From Nocardiopsis suaedae (GTDB lineage: Bacteria > Actinomycetota > Actinomycetes > Streptosporangiales > Streptosporangiaceae), in contig NZ_JAQFWP010000002.1 of the NCBI RefSeq assembly GCF_027706745.1, forward strand, positions 62,001 to 126,000: DNA of 64,000 nucleotides. Direction: 5' to 3'. Positions 1 through 8,699 of this stretch are shown piece after piece. The notes beneath the pieces are model-generated. The model was not told the origin of the DNA and did not search any database. It saw only the letters and a list, made by a program, of their open reading frames with translations. The position numbers and the translations under genes are program-made. Within the stretch, counting starts at the first letter, position 1. Every line of letters starts with the position of its first letter.

Positions 1-1
1 C

Positions 2-562
2 CTGTCCGCCGTCGCCGTCGCCGCGGGGGCCGGGGCGGACCCCGCGCTCCAAGCGGGTGCGGCGGTCGCCGCTGCGCTGCTGCTGTACGCCGCCGCCCGG
101 CCCCTCCTCGTCGGGGCCGACTACACCGCCGCGGTCCCGCAGCGCCTCCTCCTGCTGCCGCACCGGCCCCCGGCCGCGGTGCTCCTGCACGGGGGCGTCC
201 CGCTCGCCGTGCTGCTCCTGGCGGCCGTGCCCGGCGTGGCGGTGGCCTTCGCCCTGGTCGGCGTGCGGGGCCTGGTCTTAGCGGCGATGCTGCCGGCCGT
301 GGTGGCCGGGGCGCTGGGCGGGACGTTCCGCGGTCGGCTCCCGGCCCACCTGTGGACGGGCTACGAGTCGCCGATGGGCAACACCGCGCCGATCCAGGTG
401 CTCATGTGGCACCTGCAGGGGCCGACGGCCGCCGTGCTCGCCGCAGCCCCGCCGCTGTCCGGGATGCTGCCGGGGCCGATGGTGCCGGTCTGGACGGTTG
501 CGGCCACCGTCCTGCTCGCGGTCTGGGCCGCCGGGAAGGGGAGGGCGCTCACCGGCCGGTAG
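2..562 (+). CDS. Integral membrane protein, 3' part only
   Basis: The reading frame is open from the window edge to the TAG at 560-562, giving about 186 residues; the true start lies upstream. The protein is dominated by Ala/Leu/Val stretches forming roughly four or five membrane segments, with a loop containing TGYESPMGN before the last two segments. This could be a permease-like subunit or an uncharacterised actinobacterial membrane protein; I do not recognise a family from this fragment. It runs convergently toward the TetR gene, and the gap between them is filled by an intergenic repeat. Confidence 0.6.
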   Translation: MSAVAVAAGAGADPALQAGAAVAAALLLYAAARPLLVGADYTAAVPQRLLLLPHRPPAAVLLHGGVPLAVLLLAAVPGVAVAFALVGVRGLVLAAMLPAVVAGALGGTFRGRLPAHLWTGYESPMGNTAPIQVLMWHLQGPTAAVLAAAPPLSGMLPGPMVPVWTVAATVLLAVWAAGKGRALTGR

Positions 563-610
563 GCGCCGGTGGGGACGACCGGGTAACGCATTCCGGGCGG
601 GGGAAAGGTT

Positions 611-725
611 CCGGCGATCCTGCGTGGCGGAATCGCCACCCGATCATGCTCAATGCCACTGTTTCCCCGCGCAGGATCGCCGGAGCGCTGCCTTCACGCC
701 CGAAGTGTCCGGTATGCGCCGCCCG
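611..725. repeat. Intergenic repeat family 1, copy 1
   Basis: A 14-bp perfect inverted repeat (611-624 with 670-683, core CGATCCTGCG / CGCAGGATCG) encloses a second small hairpin (GTGGCG/CGCCAC, 624-639). Sequence similarity to the copy at 4019-4130 continues past the hairpin to a shared GGTATGCGCC. Both copies sit between convergent gene ends, so a terminator or REP-like role is plausible. Confidence 0.65.
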
Positions 726-729
726 GGCG

Positions 730-1320
730 TCAGTCCGCGTCGCTCAGGCGATCGGTCAGTGCGTCGGCCAGAACCTGTACGAGACGGGGCATGTCGACCG
801 CCTCCGGGTCGTGCAGCCACTGCGTCTGCAGCCCGTCCATCGCGGCGACGAGCAGGGCCGCCGCGTCGCCGGGGGCGACCCCCGACGGCAGCCGGTCGCC
901 GTGCCGGTCCCGCAGCCGCTTCTCCAATTTCGTGCGCAGGCGGTCGAACCGGTCGTGGAAGAACTCCTGCGCCGGGTGCCCCTCGGTGACGGACTCGGCG
1001 CTGAGCACCGTGTACACCTGCACGATGCCGCGCCGCTCGACGTTGCGGCGCACGATCTCCACCAGGTCGACGCCCTCGTCCTCCGCGGCGGCCGCGTCCG
1101 TCTCGTCGCGCCGGTTGAGCAGCCCCACCAGCAGTGCCTGCTTGCTGGGGAAGTAGTGCAGCAGCCCCTGCTGGGTCAGCCCCGCGCGCTCGGCGACCTT
1201 GGCCAGTGAGGTGCCGTTGTAGCCCCCGGCCGCGAACTCGTCCAGCGCGGCGTCCAGGATCGCGTCCCGCCGCCCGCCCGGCGCGTAGCCGGGGCGCCGC
1301 CGTTCTCGCCCTGTTCCCAT
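730..1320 (-). CDS. TetR family transcriptional regulator
   Basis: This 196-residue protein has the usual TetR size. The N-terminal helix-turn-helix spans about residues 17-63 (RDAILDAALDEFAAGGYNG, then TSLAKVAERAGLTQQGLLHYFPSKQALL), followed by an all-helical ligand-binding domain that I cannot assign. It is transcribed away from the beta-glucosidase gene. A perfect 18-bp palindrome at 1439-1456 lies in the shared intergenic region, close to the glucosidase start, so repression of the glycosidase is the likely role. Start: the ATG at 1320, preceded on the minus strand by GAGAGGACC. Confidence 0.88.
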   Translation of the reverse strand: MGTGRERRRPGYAPGGRRDAILDAALDEFAAGGYNGTSLAKVAERAGLTQQGLLHYFPSKQALLVGLLNRRDETDAAAAEDEGVDLVEIVRRNVERRGIVQVYTVLSAESVTEGHPAQEFFHDRFDRLRTKLEKRLRDRHGDRLPSGVAPGDAAALLVAAMDGLQTQWLHDPEAVDMPRLVQVLADALTDRLSDAD

Positions 1321-1438
1321 GCCCCTGGTCCTCTCCGTCGCGCCTGCCGACCGCCGCCTGCCGCGGTGCCGCGAGGCTACCCCGGCGAGGGGGCTGGTGC
1401 GCCCCGGGGGCGCGGCCTACACTCGGCACCGAATGCTT

Positions 1439-1456
1439 CTACCGAGTACTCGGTAG
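1439..1456. promoter_or_regulatory. Perfect 18-bp palindrome, likely TetR operator
   Basis: The sequence CTACCGAGT/ACTCGGTAG is perfectly self-complementary, ends 42 bp before the ATG of the GH3 gene, and lies between it and the divergent TetR gene. Size and position fit a TetR-family operator that would also overlap the glycosidase promoter. Confidence 0.7.
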
Positions 1457-1498
1457 GTGAATTGGGCCACCCACGGGCCGAGACCGAAGGGGAACGCC

Positions 1499-4003
1499 AT
1501 GCCCGCACCCGAACCCGCCGCGGCCGCGGCGCAGGAAGCGAACGAGCGGCGGGAGCGCCGCGTCGACGAGGCGCTCGCCCGGCTCGGCCTGGAGGGCAAG
1601 GCCCACCAGCTCTCCGGCGCCTCCATGTGGGCCATCGCCCCCGCCCCCGAGATCGGCCTGGACCGACTGGTCATGTCCGACGGCCCGGTCGGTGTGCGCG
1701 GCGAGCGGTGGACGCCCGACGACCCCTCCGTGCAGCTCCCCAGCCCGACCGCGATCGCCGCGACCTGGGACCCGCACCTGGTGCGGCGCGCCGGGCACCT
1801 CCTCGCCCAAGAGGCCCGCCGCAAGGGCGTGCACGTGCTGCTCGCCCCCACCGTCAACATGCACCGCAGCCCGCTCGGCGGCCGCCACTTCGAGTGCTAC
1901 TCCGAGGACCCCCGCCTGACCGGGGCCATCGGCGCCGCCTACGTGCGGGGCGTGCAGGAGGGCGGCGTCGGCACCACCGTCAAGCACTTCGTCGCCAACG
2001 ACGCCGAGACCGACCGCTTCACCGTCGACAACCGCGTCGGCGAGCGCGCGCTCCGCGAGACCTACCTGGCGCCCTTCGAGCACATCGTCGCCGACGCCCG
2101 CCCCTGGGGGGTGATGGCCGCCTATAACAAGGTCAACGGCACCACGATGACCGAGCACCGGCAGCTCAACGCGGTGCTGCGGGACGAGTTCGGCTTCGAC
2201 GGGTTCATCGTGTCGGACTGGACGGCCGCCCGGGACACCGTGGGCGACGCCCTCGCCGGGCTCGATGCCGCGATGCCGGGCCCCGACACGGTCTACGGCG
2301 CGAACCTGGTCGCCGCCGTCCGGGACGGGCGCGTTCCCGAGTCAGCCGTCGACGCCATGGCGCGGCGGATGCTCCTGCTCGCCGCGCGCGTGGGGCTGCT
2401 CGACGGCGCCGATCCGGTCGTACCGGAGGCGCAACTGCCCGAGCCCCTGGACGGGCGCGCCGTCGCCCGCGAGGTCGCCACGCGCTCCTTCGTCCTCCTC
2501 CGCAACGAAGACCGCACCCTGCCCCTCGACACGGCGCCGAGCGGGGACGTCCGCAAGGTGGCGCTGATCGGGCTCGCCGCGTCCGAAGCGCGCACCAGCG
2601 GCGGCGGCAGCGCCACGGTCTTCGCCGAACGGACCGTCACGCCCCTGGAAGGGCTCCGCGACGCCCTTCCCGAGGGCGTGGAGCTCACCTACAGCGTCGG
2701 CGCCGACCCGAGGGAGAACCACCCGCCCCTTCCCGGGCCGCTGACGGCCGCCTTCTACGACACCGACGGCGTGCAGGTCGCGTCCGAACCCCTCGTCGAC
2801 GGCACGGCGCGCTGGATCGGCGAGCTCCCCGAAGGCGTCGTCCCCGGGGAGCTGTCCAAGGTCGTCGCCTCAGGGAGCTTCACCCCCGCCACCTCGGGGA
2901 CGCACATCTTCGCCATCGCGGGCGTCGGCCGGTTCGTCCTCAGCGTCGGCGGCGAGACGCTCTTCGACGGGACCATCGAGCCGGAGGGCGGCGACCCCGC
3001 GACGGCCTTCCTCCACCCGCCCCGGAGGGAGGCCGCCGTCGAACTCACCGAAGGCGAACCGGTCCGCGTGGAGGTCGTCCACCACACCACGGGCCAGGCC
3101 ATGGGCGACTTCGCCTTCGTCGGGTTCAGCCTCGCCCACGGCGACCCCATGGCCGACGACGAGACCCTGATCGCCGAGGCCGTCGCCGCGGCGGCCGACG
3201 CCGACGTCGCCGTCGTCATCGCGGCGACCACCGAGGACGTGGAGTCCGAGGGCTTCGACCGCTCCACCCTGGCGCTGCCCGGCCGCCAGGACGAGCTGGT
3301 GGCGCGCGTCGCCGGGGCCGCCCCGCGCACGGTCGCCGTCGTCAACGCGGGTTCTCCGGTGCTCATGCCGTGGCGTGAGGACGTGGACGCGGTGCTGCTC
3401 ACATGGTTCGGCGGGCAGGAGCTGGGGGCGGCCCTGGCCGACGTGCTGCTGGGCGAGCGGGAGCCGGGCGGGCGCCTGCCCACCACCTGGCCCGCCGCGG
3501 AGAAGGACGTGCCGGTGTGGGACGTCGTGCCGACCGATGGGCACCTGGACTACGGCGAGGGCGTGTTCATCGGCTACCGGGCGTGGGAGCGCGCGGGGAC
3601 GGCGCCCGCGTACTGGTTCGGGCACGGGCTGACCTACACGGACTGGGCCTACGACGACGTCGAGGTGGAGTCGGCCGGGATCGGCGGGGAGGACCTGGCC
3701 CGGGTGCGCGTGCGCGTGACCAACGCGGGCGAGCGCACGGGGCGCGAGGTCGTGCAGGTGTACCTGGCCCCGCATGAGCCGGGGGACCGCCCGGCCCGCT
3801 GGCTGGCGGGGTTCGCGACGGTGCAGGCGGGCCCGGGGGAGACGGCGGAGGCCCTGCTGACCGTCCCGAGGCGCGCGGCTCAGACGTGGGACGAGGAGGC
3901 CCGCGCATGGCGCCTCGTTCCGGGGGCGTACGACGTCCTCGTCGGACGGTCCTACGCCGACACGCGCCTGTCCGCGACGGTAGAGACGGAGTCGGGCGCG
4001 TAG
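1499..4003 (+). CDS. Glycoside hydrolase family 3 beta-glucosidase
   Basis: The 834-residue product hydrolyses terminal beta-linked sugars from oligosaccharides or glycosides. The N-terminal GH3 barrel carries VMSDGPVGVRGERW, the KHFVANDAETDRF substrate-binding segment and GFIVSDWTAARD, whose aspartate (about D240) is the GH3 nucleophile. The second GH3 domain follows and contains a PA14-like insertion (about residues 415-555). The C-terminus is fibronectin-III-like. No signal peptide is visible, so a cytoplasmic location is likely, which fits the pairing with a nearby sugar-type MFS transporter. Start: an in-frame ATG at 1457 is possible, but the ATG at 1499 has a GAAGGGGA ribosome site and avoids overlapping the operator. 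It is divergent from the TetR gene. Confidence 0.92.
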   Translation: MPAPEPAAAAAQEANERRERRVDEALARLGLEGKAHQLSGASMWAIAPAPEIGLDRLVMSDGPVGVRGERWTPDDPSVQLPSPTAIAATWDPHLVRRAGHLLAQEARRKGVHVLLAPTVNMHRSPLGGRHFECYSEDPRLTGAIGAAYVRGVQEGGVGTTVKHFVANDAETDRFTVDNRVGERALRETYLAPFEHIVADARPWGVMAAYNKVNGTTMTEHRQLNAVLRDEFGFDGFIVSDWTAARDTVGDALAGLDAAMPGPDTVYGANLVAAVRDGRVPESAVDAMARRMLLLAARVGLLDGADPVVPEAQLPEPLDGRAVAREVATRSFVLLRNEDRTLPLDTAPSGDVRKVALIGLAASEARTSGGGSATVFAERTVTPLEGLRDALPEGVELTYSVGADPRENHPPLPGPLTAAFYDTDGVQVASEPLVDGTARWIGELPEGVVPGELSKVVASGSFTPATSGTHIFAIAGVGRFVLSVGGETLFDGTIEPEGGDPATAFLHPPRREAAVELTEGEPVRVEVVHHTTGQAMGDFAFVGFSLAHGDPMADDETLIAEAVAAAADADVAVVIAATTEDVESEGFDRSTLALPGRQDELVARVAGAAPRTVAVVNAGSPVLMPWREDVDAVLLTWFGGQELGAALADVLLGEREPGGRLPTTWPAAEKDVPVWDVVPTDGHLDYGEGVFIGYRAWERAGTAPAYWFGHGLTYTDWAYDDVEVESAGIGGEDLARVRVRVTNAGERTGREVVQVYLAPHEPGDRPARWLAGFATVQAGPGETAEALLTVPRRAAQTWDEEARAWRLVPGAYDVLVGRSYADTRLSATVETESGA

Positions 4004-4018
4004 CGGTGAGCCGGGGTC

Positions 4019-4130
4019 ATCCTGCGTGGCGAGACCGCCACGCGATCACGCGAAAAGCATCCATTTCGCCGCGCAGGATCGCCGAATCCTTCCCGCCGCG
4101 CCCGGTATGCCTGGTATGCGCCCCCCGCTC
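4019..4130. repeat. Intergenic repeat family 1, copy 2
   Basis: Same layout and orientation as the copy at 611-725: ATCCTGCG at 4019-4026 pairs with CGCAGGAT at 4072-4079, an inner GTGGCG...CGCCAC hairpin follows the left arm, and GGTATGCGCC recurs on the right flank. It lies just after the GH3 stop codon. Together the two copies are direct repeats around the TetR-GH3 module. Confidence 0.6.
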
Positions 4131-4139
4131 GGCCCCCTC

Positions 4140-4207
4140 CGCGATGATCTCGACGGAAGTGCTGCCAAAATCGCCGAAATGGCAGCACTTTTGTCGAGAT
4201 CATCGCG
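4140..4207. repeat. Long hairpin repeat (diverged member of family 2)
   Basis: A 68-bp inverted repeat: a 15-bp perfect outer stem (4140-4154 with 4193-4207), a two-base mismatch, then an 11-bp inner stem (4157-4167 with 4180-4190) and a 12-base loop. The layout, with TGATCTCG near the outer end and GGAAGT inside, resembles the 62-bp hairpins at 31729, 32911 and 51674. It sits between convergent GH3 and LacI genes and could work as a bidirectional terminator. Confidence 0.6.
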
Positions 4208-4465
4208 GGGAAGGCGCACTGGTGTGCCGCCTCCCGGCCGGGGTCCATGAGCGGGGTACCTGCCGAGCCGCCGCCCCGGACCGCGAGGGGCCGGGCGGAC
4301 GGCAGGCAGGCCCAGGGAACCGCCCCGCTTCTGCCGTCGCCGCCCCTCACGGTGACCACGCACACACCCAACGGCCGACAAGGCTGCAGGTTGGGCCGCC
4401 GACCTCCATCGCCGTCGCCTGGCGGGTGTGCCACGACACGAAAGGCGTCCGTGTCACTTCGACGA
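4208..4465. other. Intergenic, no gene seen
   Basis: This space lies between the hairpin and the 3' end of the LacI gene. Open frames here lack a plausible start and family features. I see no RNA gene or promoter I can support. Confidence 0.4.
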
Positions 4466-5530
4466 CTACGACGATGCCCGCACCCGCAGCTCCGGTGTCC
4501 ACAGGCGGAGCGGCCGGTCCGCGCCCTCCTCGCCCGTGATGAGGGAGAGCAGCCGCTCCGCCGCCTCGGCGGGCGCGTACTCGGCCCGCAGCCCCACCGA
4601 CGTCAGCCGGGGCCGCAGCATCCCGCACAGCGGCAGGTCGTCGGCGCCCACCAGCCGCACCCGGCCGGGCACCTCCACCCCGGCGTCGATCAGGGCCGAC
4701 AGCAGCAGGCCCGCGTGCTCGTCGTTGTAGCCGAACACCCCGTCGGGCAGCCCGTCGCGGATCCATTCGCGCACGACGCGGCCGGCGTCCTCGGGGGTCT
4801 CTTCCATCGGCGTGCGCCGCATGGCGATGGCGTCCCCGTCCGCGCTCTCACCGTCGCGGGACTGCCCGCCGCCTGCGTCGCCCTCGACGGCCCCGCGGAG
4901 GCCTTCCTCGACGCCCACGGCCCGCGCCTCGCCCATGTCCCGCAGGACCGGCTCGGCCGGGATAACGGCGGCCACGTCCCGGCACCCGCGCCCGGCCAGG
5001 TGGCGCCCGGCCGCCTCGCCCATGCCCCGGTGGTCCAGCACCAGCGTCGGCAGGCCCGCCTCGGGCGCTCCGCCCAAGGCCACCAGCACCGTCCCCGACC
5101 GCCGCATAAGATCCCTGGCCGCGTCGGTGAGCCGGTGCCCTTCGGCGATCACCGCCGCCGGGCGCAGTCGCGCCCACCTCCGGGCCGCCCGCACCCCGCG
5201 CGAGGCGCTGTCGCCGTGCAGGACCAGTGTGAAGCCCCGGTCCTGCAGCTCGTCGGCGAGCCCGGCCAGGAACCGGGCCGCGAACGGGCCGAGCGTGACC
5301 GCGGGCATCGCGTACACGACCAGGTCGCTGCGGCCCGTGCGCAGAGAGCGCGCGCTGGCGTGCGGGACGTAGCCCAGGTCGTCGGCGGCCTCGGTGACCC
5401 TGCGGCGCGTCGCCTCGGGGATACGCGTCCCCGGGGTGTCGTTCAGGACATAGGACACCGTCGCCGTGGACACCCCGGCCTGCCGGGCGATGTCGGTGAT
5501 GGTCGGGGGACGGGATCGGGTCGCGCTCAT
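4466..5530 (-). CDS. LacI family transcriptional regulator
   Basis: This 354-residue regulator has an N-terminal LacI helix-turn-helix (PTITDIARQAGVSTATVSYVLND, about residues 9-31) with the hinge region behind it, then a periplasmic-binding-protein-like effector domain. It is divergent from the MFS transporter gene, and a TTAG...CTAA site overlaps that gene's predicted -10 element. Sugar-responsive repression of the transporter is therefore likely. The effector domain carries an extra acidic/serine-rich loop around residues 215-235 (GDAGGGQSRDGESADGD), unusual for the family and possibly a lineage-specific insertion. The inducer cannot be read from the sequence. Confidence 0.9.
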   Translation of the reverse strand: MSATRSRPPTITDIARQAGVSTATVSYVLNDTPGTRIPEATRRRVTEAADDLGYVPHASARSLRTGRSDLVVYAMPAVTLGPFAARFLAGLADELQDRGFTLVLHGDSASRGVRAARRWARLRPAAVIAEGHRLTDAARDLMRRSGTVLVALGGAPEAGLPTLVLDHRGMGEAAGRHLAGRGCRDVAAVIPAEPVLRDMGEARAVGVEEGLRGAVEGDAGGGQSRDGESADGDAIAMRRTPMEETPEDAGRVVREWIRDGLPDGVFGYNDEHAGLLLSALIDAGVEVPGRVRLVGADDLPLCGMLRPRLTSVGLRAEYAPAEAAERLLSLITGEEGADRPLRLWTPELRVRASS

Positions 5531-5558
5531 CGCGTCCCATTGTGCCGCGCCGCCCCCG

Positions 5559-5598
5559 TTGACGCGGCGGGCCCGGTCGCTTAGGTTAAACGTCTAAT
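5559..5598 (+). promoter_or_regulatory. Predicted promoter and LacI-type operator for the MFS gene
   Basis: TTGACG (5559-5564) and TAGGTT (5582-5587) are spaced by 17 bp, a good actinobacterial housekeeping-type promoter. TTAGGTTAAACGTCTAAT overlaps the -10 element and has TTAG/CTAA arms around a central ACGT, as expected for a LacI operator. Confidence 0.5.
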
Positions 5599-5661
5599 CA
5601 GCGCACGACCTGGGGGGATGCGCCGACCGTTCACGCCGTTGCCGGCTGAAGGAGACCTCCC

Positions 5662-6978
5662 GTGCCCGATACCTCCCCCGTACCCCCGCCGCCATCCGCC
5701 TCCGGGACCCCCGGGAGCCCCGGAACCGACGCACCCCGGGCCGGGGGCTGGGGGCGCCGCGGCCTCTCCCGGTTCCTCGCCCTCTACGCCGTCGGGAACC
5801 TCGCCCTGTACGCCATGTACCTGGGCGTCGTCAGCATCCTGCTGCCCGTCCAGGTCGAGGCCTTCGACCCGGCCTCCAAGGAGATCAACCTCGCCGTCGT
5901 CACCGGCGTCAGCGCCATATTCGCCACCCTGTTCAACCCCATCGGCGGCATGCTGTCCGACCGCACCCGCACCCGGTGGGGGAGGCGCAACCCGTGGATG
6001 CTCGGGGGTGCGCTCGGCGTCGTGGCGTTCCTCGCCGTCATGGGCCTGTCCCCGGCCCTCTGGCTGCTGGCGGTGGGCTGGTGCGTCGCCCAGGCCATGG
6101 GCAACGTGTACCAGGCCGCCATCACCGCCACCGTGCCCGACCGGGTCCCCGCCGAGCGGCGCGGCAGCGCCTCGGCCGTCATGGGCATCGCCCAGTCCCT
6201 CGGCCTGGTCGCCGGGAGCCTGGTCGCCGCCCGCTTCGTCGGCCGGCTCGAACTCGGCTACATCCTGCTCGGCGCCGCCCTCGTCGTGGTCGCCGTGCTC
6301 TTCACCGCGCTCACCCACGACCCGCGCGGCGACGCGCTCCCGCCCCGGACCTCCGGCGGCCCCAACCCGCTGGTGCAGCAGCTCAAGGGGTTCGGCTCCG
6401 CGCTGCGCAGCCCCGACTTCACCTGGGCGTTCACCAGCCGGGCGCTGATGATGATGGGGTTCTTCGCGATCCTGGGCTACCAGGTCTACATCCTGTCCGA
6501 CTACATCGCCCTGCCCGAGGGCCTGTCCCCGACCGACGCGGTGCCCGTGCTCACCATCGCCAACACCGTGCTCACCGTGGCCTGCACCGCCGTCATCGGG
6601 CCGGTGTCGGACCGGATCGGGCGGCGCCGCCCCTTCGTCCTCGTCGCGGGGCTGATCGCGGCCTCGGCCACCGTGGTGCCCGTCCTCGTGCCCACCTTCA
6701 CCGGCATCCTCGTCTGGGCGACCATCGCCGGGGCGGCCTTCGGGGTGTTCATGGCCGCCGACCACGCCATCGTCACCCTCGTGCTGCCCGCGGGCGGGGA
6801 CGCCGCCCGCGACCTGGGCGTGCTCAACATCGCCAACGCCGGACCGCAGATCATCGCCCCGTTCGTGGCGGGCGGGATCGTCGTGCTGTTCGGCGGCTAC
6901 CAGTACCTGTTCATCGTCGGCGCGGTCCTGTCCCTGCTCGGGGCGCTGGCCATCACCCGTGTCAAGGGCGTCGCCTGA
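5662..6978 (+). CDS. MFS transporter (GPH/SLC45-like)
   Basis: A 438-residue protein with about twelve membrane segments. The loop after the second helix reads GGMLSDRTRTRWGRRNPW, the version of the MFS A-motif typical of sugar:cation symporters of the GPH/SLC45 type. A second DRIGRRRP motif marks the start of the C-terminal half. It probably imports a sugar or glycoside. The GTG start at 5662 follows AAGGAGA at a good distance. It is divergent from the LacI gene and followed by a hairpin and an alpha/beta hydrolase. The substrate may be the compound cleaved by the neighbouring beta-glucosidase, which is inference from context only. Confidence 0.85.
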   Translation: MPDTSPVPPPPSASGTPGSPGTDAPRAGGWGRRGLSRFLALYAVGNLALYAMYLGVVSILLPVQVEAFDPASKEINLAVVTGVSAIFATLFNPIGGMLSDRTRTRWGRRNPWMLGGALGVVAFLAVMGLSPALWLLAVGWCVAQAMGNVYQAAITATVPDRVPAERRGSASAVMGIAQSLGLVAGSLVAARFVGRLELGYILLGAALVVVAVLFTALTHDPRGDALPPRTSGGPNPLVQQLKGFGSALRSPDFTWAFTSRALMMMGFFAILGYQVYILSDYIALPEGLSPTDAVPVLTIANTVLTVACTAVIGPVSDRIGRRRPFVLVAGLIAASATVVPVLVPTFTGILVWATIAGAAFGVFMAADHAIVTLVLPAGGDAARDLGVLNIANAGPQIIAPFVAGGIVVLFGGYQYLFIVGAVLSLLGALAITRVKGVA

Positions 6979-6989
6979 CCGGCGCCGCC

Positions 6990-7017
6990 GGTGGGTGCCG
7001 ACCCGCCGGCACCCACC
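6990..7017. terminator. Hairpin between MFS and hydrolase genes
   Basis: GGTGGGTGCCG (6990-7000) pairs perfectly with CGGCACCCACC (7007-7017) over a 6-base loop. It follows the MFS stop codon and lacks a T-run, so it may terminate or only attenuate transcription into the hydrolase gene. Confidence 0.5.
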
Positions 7018-7040
7018 ATCGACGGAAGGGGGCCACCACC

Positions 7041-7736
7041 ATGCGGCTCAACGTGCACACCGGCGGTGACGGCGAGCGGACCGCGCTGCTCGTCCACGGC
7101 GCCATGTCCGACCACCGGACCTGGCACGCGGTCGAGGACGCGCTCATCGGACGCGGCTACCGGGTCATCGCCCCCGACCTGCGCGGGCACGGCATGAGCG
7201 CGCGCGGGGCGTACACGCCCGAGCTCCTCGCCGCCGACCTGGCCGAGAGCCTGCCCGAGGGCGCCGACCTGGCCATCGGCCACTCCATGGGAGGGCTGGC
7301 GCTGTCCCTGGCCGTCGAACGCCTGCGCCCGCACCGGGCCGTCTACTACGACCCCGCATGGCAGTTCTCCGCCGTGCGCCAGGGCGACCTGGCCGCCATG
7401 CGCGCGATGGTCGCCGCCGCCTCCCCGGCGGCGATCGCCGAGGCCAACCCGCGCTGGAGCGAGGCAGACGTGCAGGCCGAGGCGGCGGGGTTCACCCTGT
7501 TCGACCCGGAGTTCTTCGGCATGGTGGAGGCCTGCGCGGGGAGCGACCACATCCCCGGGAAGCCGGTGGTCCCGTCGCTGGTGCAGCTGGCCGACCCCAG
7601 CTTCACCATCTCCCCTGAAGGGGCCGACCGGCTGAAAGAGCGCGGGTTCGAGGTGCGCGTGGTCGCCGGGACGGGGCACTGCAGCCACCGGGACGACTTC
7701 GCGGCCTATATGGAGAGCCTCGAAGGCTGGATCTAG
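7041..7736 (+). CDS. Alpha/beta-fold hydrolase
   Basis: A 231-residue hydrolase with the oxyanion-hole region LLVHGAM, the nucleophile elbow GHSMGG (Ser at about residue 79) and a C-terminal histidine in GTGHCSHRDD. This is the catalytic layout of small esterases or lipase-like hydrolases of the AB hydrolase-1 family. The ATG at 7041 follows GGAAGGGGG; upstream in-frame ATG codons lie inside the MFS gene and are rejected. It probably belongs to the MFS transcription unit, separated by a hairpin. Its substrate is unknown; an ester-bearing carbohydrate or aromatic compound would fit. Confidence 0.87.
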   Translation: MRLNVHTGGDGERTALLVHGAMSDHRTWHAVEDALIGRGYRVIAPDLRGHGMSARGAYTPELLAADLAESLPEGADLAIGHSMGGLALSLAVERLRPHRAVYYDPAWQFSAVRQGDLAAMRAMVAAASPAAIAEANPRWSEADVQAEAAGFTLFDPEFFGMVEACAGSDHIPGKPVVPSLVQLADPSFTISPEGADRLKERGFEVRVVAGTGHCSHRDDFAAYMESLEGWI

Positions 7737-7754
7737 GAAGCGCGCCCCGGGCCG

Positions 7755-8699
7755 TCACCGGCAGTCGTCGATGGCGGCCCGCCACGCCTCCGCGCTGGCC
7801 CACAGGCCCTCGGGGGCGGGCGTCGGGGCGAAGAGCCACATGCCGCCGCGCCGGGAGGTCCCCTCGGAGATCGAGGGCTGCGGCGAGTACGGGGGTCTGC
7901 CGGAGACGCGGTACCAGTGGTAGTCCAAGGGCTCCAGCAGGGCGGTGAGCCGCTGGCCGATGCCGTACCCGGGGCGCACCTCGCACAGCACCCAAGGGCG
8001 GAAGCGCCGCAGCACCTCCAGGCTGCCCGAGACCACGTCGGGCTCGGACGCGCACGCCGAGATCTTCACCACCGACGGCAGGACACCGGCCTCCTCGCGC
8101 CAGTGCGACAGCGGCCGCACGGGCACCGTCACCCGGCCCGCCGCCGGGCCCGCGCCGGGCAGCAGGGAGTTGGAGGCGTCGTCGGGGGAGAGGCGCAGCA
8201 GGCCGCTCCCACTGTGGTTGCTCAGCGCCAGCTCCACCACGTCCATGTTCAACCCGTTGTCGGCCGCGATCGCCCGTGCCGCGCGCGCGGCACGCGGGGC
8301 GGGCTCGAACGCGAACACTCTGCGCCGGGTCCGCGCGGCGGCCAGGGCGGCGTACACGCCCACGTTGGCGCCCACGTCGAGGACGGCGCCGGGGCGGGCG
8401 TGCTCCAGCACTGCGAGGAAGCAGGCCAGCGCCTCGGGACGGTACCCGGGCAGCCCGCGCGCGTGCAGGCGGCCGGGGGTCCACAGGTCGCCGGGCGTGC
8501 GCACGCACAGGGCGTCGGGGCCGGTGCGCGGGGCCCCGGCGCGGCGGGGCAGCGGCAGGTCGAACCGGCGGACCCGGGGCGGCACGCGCTCGGGGTCGAT
8601 GCCCCCGAGACTGACGGGGAGCCGGATCCGGATCCGGCGGGTGGCGTGGCGCACCACCGGGTGGCGTTGGACGAACGCTCGGACCTGCCCGGCAACCAT
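7755..8699 (-). CDS. FkbM-like methyltransferase with altered C-terminal motif
   Basis: A 314-residue protein with a clear SAM-binding motif I (VLDVGANVGVYA, about residues 110-121) followed by a VFAFEP acidic loop, as in FkbM O-methyltransferases. The family normally has a KIDVEG-x-E segment before the last strand, whereas this protein reads KISACASEPDVVSG, so the acidic residues are not conserved. It may be a diverged or inactive member. Start: the frame is open upstream to 8942, but the ATG at 8699 has a strong GGGGGG-ATCGAG ribosome site. It is transcribed alone, divergent from ychF. Confidence 0.72.
   Translation of the reverse strand: MVAGQVRAFVQRHPVVRHATRRIRIRLPVSLGGIDPERVPPRVRRFDLPLPRRAGAPRTGPDALCVRTPGDLWTPGRLHARGLPGYRPEALACFLAVLEHARPGAVLDVGANVGVYAALAAARTRRRVFAFEPAPRAARAARAIAADNGLNMDVVELALSNHSGSGLLRLSPDDASNSLLPGAGPAAGRVTVPVRPLSHWREEAGVLPSVVKISACASEPDVVSGSLEVLRRFRPWVLCEVRPGYGIGQRLTALLEPLDYHWYRVSGRPPYSPQPSISEGTSRRGGMWLFAPTPAPEGLWASAEAWRAAIDDCR

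Noticed and set aside
352-1209. Long open frames on the plus strand across the TetR gene
   Set aside because: They are antisense to a clear TetR gene and have Arg/Pro/Ala-rich composition typical of shadow frames in GC-rich DNA.
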